Positions 16,423 through 28,826 of a DNA stretch of 64,000 nucleotides are shown here, piece by piece. The stretch spans positions 124,001-188,000 of the forward strand of contig NZ_JAJGSX010000016.1 in assembly GCF_021245725.1 (NCBI RefSeq). The letters are read 5' to 3'. The notes beneath the pieces are model-generated. The model was given only the letters and a program-made list of their open reading frames with translations, made no database searches and was not told the origin of the DNA. The DNA is from Pseudonocardia sp. TRM90224. Its GTDB lineage: Bacteria; Actinomycetota; Actinomycetes; Mycobacteriales; Pseudonocardiaceae. The stretch's first letter is position 1. The number at the start of each line of letters is the position of its first letter. Both the position numbers and the translations under genes were made by a program.

Positions 16423-17412
16423 ATGTCGACTGACACGGGCGCATTCGAGCGCGAGGCCGTCGCTCTGGACGAGCGGATCACATCGGACGGATCGACGGCG
16501 TGGCCCGTCGAATCGGGTCGCTACCGGCTCGTCGTGGCACGGGCCTGTCCGTGGGCGAACCGAGCGGTGATCGTCAGGCGGCTGCTCGGACTCGAGGACG
16601 CCATCTCCCTGGCCATCGCGGGCCCGCTGCACGACGAGCGCAGCTGGCGGTTCCACCTCGACCCCGGCAACGTCGACCCGGTGCTCGGCATCGAGTACCT
16701 CGGCGAGGCCTACCGGAAGGCCGACCCCGACTTCGATGCCGGCATCACCGTCCCAGCGATGGTGGACGTCGCAAGCGGCAAGGTCGCGAGCAACGGGTTC
16801 CAGCAGCTCACACTCGATTTCAGCACCCAGTGGACGGAGTTCCACCGCGAAGGCGCCCCCGACCTCTACCCCGAGGCGCTGCGCGAAGAGATCGACAGCG
16901 TGATGGACGAGATCTACGGCGACGTCAACAACGGCGTCTACCGGTGCGGGTTCGCGAGCACGCAGGAGGCGTACGAGAACGCGTACCACGCGCTCTTCGC
17001 CCGCCTGGACAAGCTGTCGGAACGGTTGGCGGACCGGCGCTACCTGGTGGGCGACACGATCACGGAAGCCGACATCCGGCTGTGGGTCACGCTGGTCCGG
17101 TTCGACGCCGCCTACCACGGCCACTTCAAGTGCAACCGGCAGAAGCTCACCGAGATGCCGGTGCTCTGGGCGTACTCGCGCGACCTGTTCCAGACCGCCG
17201 GGTTCGGCGACACCATCGACTTCGAGCAGATCAAGCAGCACTACTACGGCGTGCACCACACCATCAACCCGACCGGCATCGTGCCCGTCGGGCCGGACGT
17301 CCGGAACTGGCTCACCCCGCACGGGCGCGAGGAGCTCGGTGGCCGCCCGTTCGGCGACGGCACCCCGCCCGGCCCGCCGCGCGAGGGGGAGCGGGTGCCG
17401 GCGCTCGGCTGA
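16423..17412 (+). CDS. Xi-class GST-like (glutathionyl-/mycothiolyl-hydroquinone reductase)
   Basis: A 329-aa Xi-class glutathione-transferase-like protein. The catalytic Cys is in 'ARACPWANR' (CPWA motif of YqjG/PcpF/ECM4 enzymes), which reduces thiol-conjugated hydroquinones. The C-terminal helical domain includes 'RRYLVGDTITEADIRLWVTLVRFD' and the conserved Tyr-rich 'QHYYGVHHTINPTGIVP'. Actinobacteria use mycothiol, so the physiological conjugate may be mycothiolyl-hydroquinone (inference). ATG 16423 is chosen; an in-frame ATG at 16393 would add ten residues and neither has a clear ribosome site. Confidence 0.88.
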   Translation: MSTDTGAFEREAVALDERITSDGSTAWPVESGRYRLVVARACPWANRAVIVRRLLGLEDAISLAIAGPLHDERSWRFHLDPGNVDPVLGIEYLGEAYRKADPDFDAGITVPAMVDVASGKVASNGFQQLTLDFSTQWTEFHREGAPDLYPEALREEIDSVMDEIYGDVNNGVYRCGFASTQEAYENAYHALFARLDKLSERLADRRYLVGDTITEADIRLWVTLVRFDAAYHGHFKCNRQKLTEMPVLWAYSRDLFQTAGFGDTIDFEQIKQHYYGVHHTINPTGIVPVGPDVRNWLTPHGREELGGRPFGDGTPPGPPREGERVPALG

Positions 17413-17502
17413 GCAAGTCGTACTTCACACCGGCGGCCCGGTAGGTCGCCACGGCGCGTCGGTCGAGGCTCAGCAGCGTGGCGCCGGCCGACTCACCCGG
17501 GG
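17410..17502 (-). pseudogene. PIN-domain (VapC-like) toxin remnant, C-terminus only
   Basis: Reading the minus strand, about 28 codons encode 'GATLLSLDRRAVATYRAAGV' followed by KYDLL. This resembles the extreme C-terminus of VapC-type PIN-domain RNases, where 'GA.LLTLDRRA...YR.LGV' carries the last acidic residue. The rest of the ~130-aa domain is absent, because type C repeat DNA begins immediately upstream in the toxin's reading direction. The fragment abuts the stop of the GST-like gene. It is best read as a decayed toxin gene. No antitoxin is seen. Confidence 0.5.
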
Positions 17503-17791
17503 GGCTGGGGAGGGCAGGAAAGCCACTTTCCTGCCCTGTGGGGGCCGGAAAGTGGCTTTCCTGCCCTCGCGTGCGCAACGCACACATCCTGGCCGGCCAC
17601 TACGTCCCGGGCCTGGCCTCGTGGCTTGCTCGTGCACAGGTTCGCCTCCGTGCAGGCGCGGATTCTCATCCTCGTGGCGGCCTGGAGGCCATGGCAGGCT
17701 CTCCAGGCAACGCGTGCGCTGCGCACACGGATGCGCCCGACGCCGCCCCGCCGCGCACCACGGACGGGGGAGCGGAGCATGATGGCTCCCG
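17413..17791. other. Gene-free interval: toxin remnant plus repeat block
   Basis: This 379-bp gap holds the PIN-domain fragment (to ~17502), the type C repeat core (17510-17568) and a degenerate composite-repeat tail. The tail includes 17660-17725, which resembles 57047-57105. No intact gene is apparent. Confidence 0.6.
17510..17730. repeat. Type C composite palindromic repeat, copy 3
   Basis: The core double palindrome is at 17510-17568, followed by the dyad TGCGCAACGCA at 17572-17582. A distal tail (ATTCTCATCCTCGTGGCG at 17660, then CTCCAGGCAACGCGTGCG) has a clear relative near 57050. The element lies between the GST-like gene and the GH3 gene on the same strand. Confidence 0.75.
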
Positions 17792-18964
17792 ATGCGTTCC
17801 CCTTCGATGGCACGTCGTGCCCGCCGCGCCGCGGCGGGGCAGCTGCTCGCGGGCCTCACCGCAGGCGCCCTGCTCGCCGCGCCGGGCGGGATGGCGCAGG
17901 CAGCGCCACCGCCGGCGCCCCCTTCCGACCGCCTCCCGGCCTGCGCCGCCGTCGTCGCCGAGATGACGCCGCGGGCGAGGCTGGCGCAGCGGCTGATGGT
18001 GGGCGTCGACGCGGCCGATCCGGCCACGACGGCCGACACCGTGCACAGCACGCAGGTCGGCGGGATCTTCATCGGCGGCAACGCCACGCAGCTGCTGCAG
18101 AACCAGGCGCTGCGTGGTGTGCAGGCGATGTCGCGGGTGCCGCTCGCGATCGCCGTCGACGACGAGGGCGGGCGCGTGCAGCGCATCGACACGCTCGACG
18201 GGAACCTGCCCAGCGCACGCTCCATGGCGGCGACGCTCACCCCCGAGCAGGTGCGGGAGAAGGGCAAGGAGCGCGGGCTCGCGCTCGCGGCGCGCGGGAT
18301 CACGATGAACCTCGCCCCGACCGTCGACGTCGGCGAGCAGCCCGCGAACTCCGTGATCGGCGACCGCTCGTTCGGCACCGACCCGGACCGGGTCGCCGAG
18401 TACGCCGGCGCGTTCGCGCTCGGGCTGCGCGAAGCCGGCATCGCGACCGTGCTCAAGCACTTCCCCGGCCACGGCCGCGCCACCGGCGACTCGCACAAGG
18501 GCCGGGTCAGCACCCCGCCGCTGGACGAGCTGCGCGGCGACGACCTGAAGCCGTACACCACGCTGCTCGGCCCGGGCGGCGCGCTCGCGCCGGGCAGCGG
18601 GAGCCCGGCCACAGGAGTGATGGTCGGGCACCTCGACGTCCCCGGCCTCACGACCGACCTGCCCAGCTCGCTCAGCCCGCCCGTCTACGAGCTGCTGCGT
18701 CGCGACTACGGCTTCGACGGGCTCGTCATGACCGACGATCTCGGCGCGATGAAGGCCATCACCTCGGCGTTCTCGGTGCCGGAGGCGGTGCAGCAGGCAC
18801 TCGTCGCGGGCGCGGACATGGCGCTGTGGTCGGCGGGCGGCCGCGTGACCCCGGTGCTCGAACAGATCGACGAGGCGCTGGCCGCCGGCAAGATCGACCC
18901 AGCGGCCAACGACAAGGCCGTCGAGCGGATCCTCGCGGCCAAGGGCACCTGCGCCCGTCGCTGA
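17792..18964 (+). CDS. Secreted glycoside hydrolase family 3 (NagZ-like beta-N-acetylhexosaminidase)
   Basis: A 390-aa GH3 enzyme. The N-terminus is a signal peptide (Arg-rich n-region, hydrophobic core, cleavage near 'MAQAAP'). The GH3 barrel carries the NagZ signature KHFPGHG, the downstream 'TGDSHKG' with the Asp-His general-acid pair, and the nucleophile Asp in 'LVMTDDLGAM'. It probably removes N-acetylglucosamine from cell-wall or chitin fragments outside the cell. The start is uncertain: ATG 17792 or ATG 17807 would both leave a signal peptide. Confidence 0.88.
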   Translation: MRSPSMARRARRAAAGQLLAGLTAGALLAAPGGMAQAAPPPAPPSDRLPACAAVVAEMTPRARLAQRLMVGVDAADPATTADTVHSTQVGGIFIGGNATQLLQNQALRGVQAMSRVPLAIAVDDEGGRVQRIDTLDGNLPSARSMAATLTPEQVREKGKERGLALAARGITMNLAPTVDVGEQPANSVIGDRSFGTDPDRVAEYAGAFALGLREAGIATVLKHFPGHGRATGDSHKGRVSTPPLDELRGDDLKPYTTLLGPGGALAPGSGSPATGVMVGHLDVPGLTTDLPSSLSPPVYELLRRDYGFDGLVMTDDLGAMKAITSAFSVPEAVQQALVAGADMALWSAGGRVTPVLEQIDEALAAGKIDPAANDKAVERILAAKGTCARR

Positions 18965-18967
18965 CGA

Positions 18968-19033
18968 ACTTCCCCACCGTTTTGCCAACCTGCACACGTA
19001 GAACCCCGTGCAGGTTGGCAAAACGGTGGGCAA
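18968..19033. repeat. Type A hairpin repeat, copy 1
   Basis: Inverted repeat with arms CCCCACCGTTTTGCCAACC and its complement and a loop around TGCAC...GTGCA. It begins a few bases after the GH3 stop codon, between convergent genes. The shape suits a bidirectional transcription terminator. Confidence 0.85.
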
Positions 19034-19044
19034 CTCAGCCGGAT

Positions 19045-19109
19045 CTCCCCACCGTTTTGGGCACTTGCGCGCGTTTTCGGCGCGCATCCACCCAAAACGG
19101 TGGGGAAGT
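19045..19109. repeat. Type B hairpin repeat, copy 1
   Basis: It shares the outer arms CCCCACCGTTTTG with type A. Inside, it has a different inner stem, TGCGCGC/GCGCGCA. It sits directly after the type A copy and ends six bases before the stop of the carboxylase gene on the minus strand. Confidence 0.85.
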
Positions 19110-19114
19110 TGGCG

Positions 19115-24706
<5,592 letters not shown>

Positions 24707-25053
24707 TCTCTCACTCCCCGGACGCCACGCGGGCGTCGTCGCTGCTGGCCGACAGCCTCGGCGCCGAACCCTGGCGGGAATACTCGCACGTGGCGGGGGC
24801 CTGTGCCGCCGCCGACCGCAACCGGCCAGTACGGCGCCCGACGTTCGGTTGCACGGCACCCCCACCGGCCGGGATCTCCGGCCGCTCAGCCCCACCCAAT
24901 CGAGTGGGCATGGGGGAGCACAAGCGGCGAGCGGGGGAACTCACGGCTCGCCGATCCCGGAGCCGTCGGCGCGACGAAAGTTCCCCACCGTTTTGCCAAC
25001 CTGCACGGGCTGCGGGGTGTGCAGATCGGCAAAACGGTGGGGAAGTTCGCCGT
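24707..25053. other. Gene-free interval upstream of the carboxylase gene
   Basis: This 347-bp stretch lies between the 5' end of the carboxylase gene and the 3' end of marR, both on the minus strand. The right part is the type A repeat (24978-25048). The left ~270 bp should carry the carboxylase promoter, but I cannot point to a convincing -10/-35 pair. No credible coding sequence is seen. Confidence 0.6.
24978..25048. repeat. Type A hairpin repeat, copy 2
   Basis: Arms GTTCCCCACCGTTTTGCC and the complement GGCAAAACGGTGGGGAA flank a TGCACGGGC...GTGCA centre. It ends six bases before the stop codon of the minus-strand MarR gene, so it lies just 3' of that gene. Confidence 0.85.
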
Positions 25054-25461
25054 TTAGACGGGCTGGACGCTCTTGCGGCCGACCATCGTCTTCGCGAGCA
25101 CCCCGCGGTGCGTGCCGATGGCCTGCGCGTGCCGCTCGCGACCGGCGGCGGTCAGCTGGACGCACACGCCGCGCCGGTCGGTGTCGCACATCGCACGTGT
25201 GACGAGGCCCTCTGCATCGAGCCGGGCGATCACCCGCGACAGGGCGCTCTGGCTGAGGTGGGTGCTCGCGCCGAGCTCCTGCATCCGCAGCCCGGCCTCC
25301 TTCTTGGGGGCCTCGACGAGCTGGTCGAGCACCTCGAACTCGCTGGCACCGAGGTCGTGGCCGTCTCTCAGGGCACGGTCGAGAGCGCACCACGTCGAGT
25401 GGTACTCGGCCAGTAGGTCGCGCCAGCCCGCGACGAGCTCGTCCTCGGTCACGAGCCGCAT
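25054..25461 (-). CDS. MarR-family transcriptional regulator
   Basis: Winged-helix regulator of 135 aa from ATG 25461 ('RLVTEDELVAGWRDLLAEYH'). The HTH 'THLSQSALSRVIARLDAEGLV' and the wing 'DTDRRGV' are typical of MarR. An upstream in-frame ATG (25479) would add six residues but falls in the operator array. It is divergent from an MFS exporter, and three ATGC-N4-GCAT dyads lie between them. The likely role is repression of the exporter, released by a small lipophilic or aromatic ligand. Confidence 0.88.
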   Translation of the reverse strand: MRLVTEDELVAGWRDLLAEYHSTWCALDRALRDGHDLGASEFEVLDQLVEAPKKEAGLRMQELGASTHLSQSALSRVIARLDAEGLVTRAMCDTDRRGVCVQLTAAGRERHAQAIGTHRGVLAKTMVGRKSVQPV

Positions 25462-25467
25462 CCTACC

Positions 25468-25524
25468 ATGCGCCTGCATAGAATTCCTCTGCATTAAATG
25501 CTCTCGCATTAGATGCAGCTGCAT
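25468..25524. promoter_or_regulatory. MarR operator array, three ATGC-N4-GCAT dyads
   Basis: Three 12-bp dyads of the form ATGC-N4-GCAT lie at 25468-25479, 25498-25509 and 25513-25524; the last, ATGCAGCTGCAT, is a perfect palindrome. They fill the 80-bp gap between the divergent marR and MFS genes, overlapping both likely promoters. Confidence 0.7.
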
Positions 25525-25541
25525 GTATATGCTTCCTCCTC

Positions 25542-26972
25542 GTGACCACAACGGCAACACCTGTCCTCGCACCCGCCGCGGAGACTCGCTGGTCCGCTCG
25601 TACCTGGGCGGGCCTGTTCCTCCTCTGCGGGGTGCTGTTCCTCGATGGGCTCGACGTCTCGATGGTCGGCGTCGCGCTCCCGTCCATCGGCGCTGATCTG
25701 GGCATGTCCACCTCGTCGCTGCAGTGGGTCGTCAGCGGCTACGTACTCGGCTACGGCGGCTTCCTGCTGCTCGGCGGGCGCATCGCCGACCTCATCGGCC
25801 GCCGCACCGTCCTGCTCGTCGCGCTCGGCGTGTTCGCGCTGGCGTCGCTGCTCGGCGGGATCGTCGACGATCCCGCGCTGCTCATCGCGGCCCGTTTCAT
25901 CAAGGGCGTGAGCGCCGCGTTCACCGCCCCCGCCGGCCTCTCGATCATCACGACGACGTTCGCGGAAGGCCCGGCGCGCAACCGCGCCCTGAGCATCTAC
26001 ACCGCGTTCGGTGCCAGCGGCTTCTCGTCGGGTCTGATCCTCGGCGGCCTCATGACGGAGGTCGGCTGGCGCGCGACCTTCCTGCTCCCGTTCCCGATCG
26101 CGGTGCTCGTGCTCGCGCTGGGCATCAAGCTGATCCCGCGCAGCCCGCACGTCGACCTCTCGCACCGCAGCTACGACATCGGCGGCGCGCTGACCAGTAC
26201 CGCCGCGTTGTTGCTGCTGGTGTTCACCGTTGTGTCGGCCGAGACGGCCGGCTGGACGAGCCTGCGCACGCTCGGCTCGTTCGCGGCGGTGATCGCGCTC
26301 GGCGTCGCGTTCGTGCTGATCGAGCGGCGGGTTGCGTTCCCGCTGCTGCGCCTGGGGATCCTGCGCAACCCCAACGTCCTCGCCGCGAACCTCGCCGCGA
26401 TGGCCGTCTTCGGCTCCTACATCGGCTTCCAGTTCATCGGGGCGCTGTACATGCAGTCGCTGCTGGGCTGGTCGCCGCTCGGCATGGCGCTCGCGTTCCT
26501 GCCGGCCGGTCTGATCGTCGCGTTCGGCGGGCCGCGCACCGGCGCGCTGGTCAACCGGTTCGGCTCCGGACCCGTCGTCATCGCGGGGCTGGTCGCCTTC
26601 GCCGTCGGGTACGCGCTGTACCTGCGGGTGGCGCTGGTGCCCGACTACCCGGCCGTGATCCTGCCCAGCATGATCCTGATCGGCGTCGGGTTCGCGCTCG
26701 CGTTCCCAGCGCTCAACATCCAGGCGACGACGGGGGTCGTCGACGGCGAGCAGGGCCTGGCCTCCGGGCTCGTGCAGACGTCGTTCCAGGTCGGCGGGGC
26801 GATCAGCCTCGCCGTCGTGACGGCGCTGATCGGCGGCGGGCACGCCACCGCGCCCGTCGAGGTGCTCGACAGCTACCGGCCTGCCCTGTGGCTCGTCACT
26901 GTGCTCGCGGTGGCCGGGCTGCTGGTCGTCGGGACGCTCGGACGCGTCCGGCGAACCGCTGTCGCTGCCTGA
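25542..26972 (+). CDS. MFS transporter, DHA2 (14-TM) drug exporter type
   Basis: A 476-aa major facilitator with the hydrophobic periodicity of a 14-helix DHA2 exporter. Motif C-like 'FLDGLDVSMVGVALPSIG' is in helix 1 and motif A 'GGRIADLIGRRTVLL' follows helix 2. It probably extrudes toxic organics by proton antiport. The start is GTG 25542. No ribosome site precedes it (the upstream strand reads CTTCCTCCTC), and a TATAT box lies ~12 bp before, so a leaderless transcript is plausible. Divergent from and probably controlled by the MarR gene. Confidence 0.9.
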   Translation: MTTTATPVLAPAAETRWSARTWAGLFLLCGVLFLDGLDVSMVGVALPSIGADLGMSTSSLQWVVSGYVLGYGGFLLLGGRIADLIGRRTVLLVALGVFALASLLGGIVDDPALLIAARFIKGVSAAFTAPAGLSIITTTFAEGPARNRALSIYTAFGASGFSSGLILGGLMTEVGWRATFLLPFPIAVLVLALGIKLIPRSPHVDLSHRSYDIGGALTSTAALLLLVFTVVSAETAGWTSLRTLGSFAAVIALGVAFVLIERRVAFPLLRLGILRNPNVLAANLAAMAVFGSYIGFQFIGALYMQSLLGWSPLGMALAFLPAGLIVAFGGPRTGALVNRFGSGPVVIAGLVAFAVGYALYLRVALVPDYPAVILPSMILIGVGFALAFPALNIQATTGVVDGEQGLASGLVQTSFQVGGAISLAVVTALIGGGHATAPVEVLDSYRPALWLVTVLAVAGLLVVGTLGRVRRTAVAA

Positions 26973-26985
26973 CACCTGCGGGTCC

Positions 26986-27031
26986 CGGCCGGGGTCTTCG
27001 TGGAGCGAACGCTCCGCGGAGACCCCGGCCG
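26986..27031 (+). terminator. Hairpin between MFS and acyl-CoA dehydrogenase genes
   Basis: A 12-bp outer stem (26986-26997 with 27020-27031) encloses a 6-bp inner stem (GGAGCG/CGCTCC). It begins 13 bp after the MFS stop. Its 3' end touches the first possible start codon of the next gene, so it may end MFS transcription or influence initiation downstream. Confidence 0.6.
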
Positions 27032-28197
27032 TGCACTATCGGCTCGTGACCGACGACCAGCTGATCCGCCAGGGCGTCCGCGACGTCTGCTCCGCGTTCG
27101 ACGACGCGTACTGGCGCGCCTGCGACGCCGAGCACCGCTTCCCGTGGGAGTTCTACCGCGCGCTCGCCGAGGGCGGCTGGATCGGGATCGCCATCCCCGA
27201 GGAGTACGGCGGCGGCGGGCGCGGCATCACCGAGGCGGCGGCCGTGCTGGAGGAGGTGGCGGCGTCCGGCGCGGCGATGAACGGCGCCAGCGCGATCCAC
27301 CTCTCGATCTTCGGGATGAACCCGGTCGTCCGGCACGGCGCCGACGAGCTGCGACGGCGCTACCTGCCGCGGGTCGCGAGCGGCGAGCTGCACGTCGCGT
27401 TCGGGGTCACAGAGCCGGACTCCGGCAGCGACACCACCGCGATCACCACCCGGGCCCGCCGCTCCGGCGATCACTACGTCGTGCGCGGCCGCAAGGTCTG
27501 GACGTCGAAGGCGCAGGAGTGCCAGAAGGTCCTGCTGCTGGTGCGCACGACCCCGCTGGAGGAATGCGCTCGGCGCACCGACGGCATGACGCTGCTGCTC
27601 GCCGACCTGCAACGACCCGAGGTCGACATCCGGCCCATCGCCAAGGCCGGCCGCAACGCGGTGGCGTCGTGCGAGGTGCGCTACGACGACCTCCCGGTGC
27701 CGGTCGCCGACCGGGTGGGGGAGGAGGGCAAGGGCTTCCGGTACCTGCTCGACGGGCTCAACCCCGAGCGGATCCTGATCGCGGCGGAGGCGCTCGGCAT
27801 CGGCCGGGTCGCGCTGCGCAGGGCCGTCGCCTACGCGAAGGAGCGGCGGGTGTTCGGCCGGGCCATCGGGCAGAACCAGGGCATCGCGTTCCCGCTGGCC
27901 GAGGCGCACATGCGGCTGGAGGCGGCGGCCGTGCTGGTGCGCGAGGCGGCCGCCCGGTACGACGCCGGGCTGCCCTGCGGCGAGCAGGCCAACACCGCGA
28001 AGTTCATGGCCGCGGAGGCGGGGCACTTCGCGGCCGACCGCGCGATGCAGACGCACGGCGGATTCGGCTACGCGTGCGAGTACGACGTGGAGCGGTACTG
28101 GAAGGAGTCGCGGCTCATGCAGATCGCGCCCGTTTCGCAGGAGATGGTGCTCAACTACGTCGCCGAGCACGTGCTGGGGTTGCCGCGCTCGTACTAG
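27031..28197 (+). CDS. Acyl-CoA dehydrogenase family protein
   Basis: Flavin-dependent dehydrogenase of 388 aa. It has the N-terminal helical domain, 'GVTEPDSGSDTTAI' at the flavin site, and 'KAGRNAVASCEVRYDDLPVP'. The C-terminal helices include 'VFGRAIGQNQGIAFPLAEAH' and 'QTHGGFGYACEYDVERYWKESRL'. Where many members have the catalytic 'IYEGT' Glu, it reads 'QIAPVSQEM', so the base must come from elsewhere, as in some other subfamilies. The start GTG 27031 overlaps a hairpin; GTG 27046 (VTDDQL) is an alternative. Acyl substrate unknown. Confidence 0.88.
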   Translation: MHYRLVTDDQLIRQGVRDVCSAFDDAYWRACDAEHRFPWEFYRALAEGGWIGIAIPEEYGGGGRGITEAAAVLEEVAASGAAMNGASAIHLSIFGMNPVVRHGADELRRRYLPRVASGELHVAFGVTEPDSGSDTTAITTRARRSGDHYVVRGRKVWTSKAQECQKVLLLVRTTPLEECARRTDGMTLLLADLQRPEVDIRPIAKAGRNAVASCEVRYDDLPVPVADRVGEEGKGFRYLLDGLNPERILIAAEALGIGRVALRRAVAYAKERRVFGRAIGQNQGIAFPLAEAHMRLEAAAVLVREAAARYDAGLPCGEQANTAKFMAAEAGHFAADRAMQTHGGFGYACEYDVERYWKESRLMQIAPVSQEMVLNYVAEHVLGLPRSY

Positions 28198-28221
28198 GAC
28201 TGGGCCTGCGGGGGCCGCGGG

Positions 28222-28300
28222 GAGGGCAGGAAAGCCACTTTCCTGCCCTGTGAGGGCCGGAAAGTGGTTTTCCTGCCCACGCGTGCGGAACGCACGCATC
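28222..28300. repeat. Type C palindromic repeat, copy 4
   Basis: Core double palindrome with one change from the consensus (GTGGTTTTCC instead of GTGGCTTTCC), followed by the TGCGGAACGCA dyad. It occupies the gap between the convergent acyl-CoA dehydrogenase and HxlR genes. Confidence 0.88.
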
Positions 28301-28313
28301 GCGGCTCGGCCGG

Positions 28314-28766
28314 TTACGCGCCGGTGTGCACCGAGCGCAACGGTTCGTCGCGCGTGATCAGGTGGTCGGCGGCGCAGCGCAGCTCGACCCGCACCGGCTC
28401 GCCGCACCCGTCGTGCTCGACCCGGACCGGCGGGCCGCCGGGCCCGGGGCGGTGGGTGTCGCCCCACGCCAGCATCGCCTGGATCACCGGTCGCAGGTCG
28501 CGGCCGGCCTCGGTGAGCTGGTACTCGTGCCGCTCGCGGCTGCCGCCCTCCCGGTAGGGGACGCGCACGACGATCTCCTCGTCGATGAGCGTCGTGAGCC
28601 GGTTGGTGAGCACGTTGCGGGCGATGCCCAGGCTCTCGGCGAGGTCGTCGAAGCGACGCCTGCCGCGGAAGATGTCGCGCAGCACGAGCATCGTCCACGC
28701 GTCGCCGACCACGGCCGCCGTGCGTGCGACTGAACATCTGACAGAGCCGAGCGCCTTCCGATCCAT
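28314..28766 (-). CDS. HxlR-family transcriptional regulator
   Basis: Winged-helix regulator of 150 aa. The HxlR domain begins 'CSVARTAAVVGDAWTMLVLRDIF' with the conserved N-terminal Cys at position 11, and continues 'ESLGIARNVLTNRLTTLIDEEIV'. HxlR proteins often sense electrophiles or quinones through this Cys, but here that is inference. ATG 28766 is used; a start four codons earlier is possible. It is divergent from an MFS exporter with overlapping operator dyads between them. Confidence 0.88.
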   Translation of the reverse strand: MDRKALGSVRCSVARTAAVVGDAWTMLVLRDIFRGRRRFDDLAESLGIARNVLTNRLTTLIDEEIVVRVPYREGGSRERHEYQLTEAGRDLRPVIQAMLAWGDTHRPGPGGPPVRVEHDGCGEPVRVELRCAADHLITRDEPLRSVHTGA

Positions 28767-28783
28767 GGTCGAGAGCATACCCG

Positions 28784-28820
28784 CTGAGTTGCGCAGAGAA
28801 ACTCAGATCTCTACTCTGCG
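28784..28820. promoter_or_regulatory. Overlapping operator dyads between hxlR-type gene and MFS
   Basis: Two interlocked dyads are present: CTGAGTT (28784-28790) with AACTCAG (28800-28806), and CGCAGAG (28792-28798) with CTCTGCG (28814-28820). A further AACTCAG half-site occurs at 28832-28838, inside the first codons of the MFS gene. Probable HxlR binding sites controlling both directions. Confidence 0.6.
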
Positions 28821-28826
28821 TCTCTT

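Noticed and set aside
17312-17587. Complete 91-codon toxin gene
   Set aside because: Its N-terminal half translates type C repeat DNA and its C-terminal half runs into the GST-like gene antisense; only the middle resembles a PIN domain, so it is listed as a remnant.
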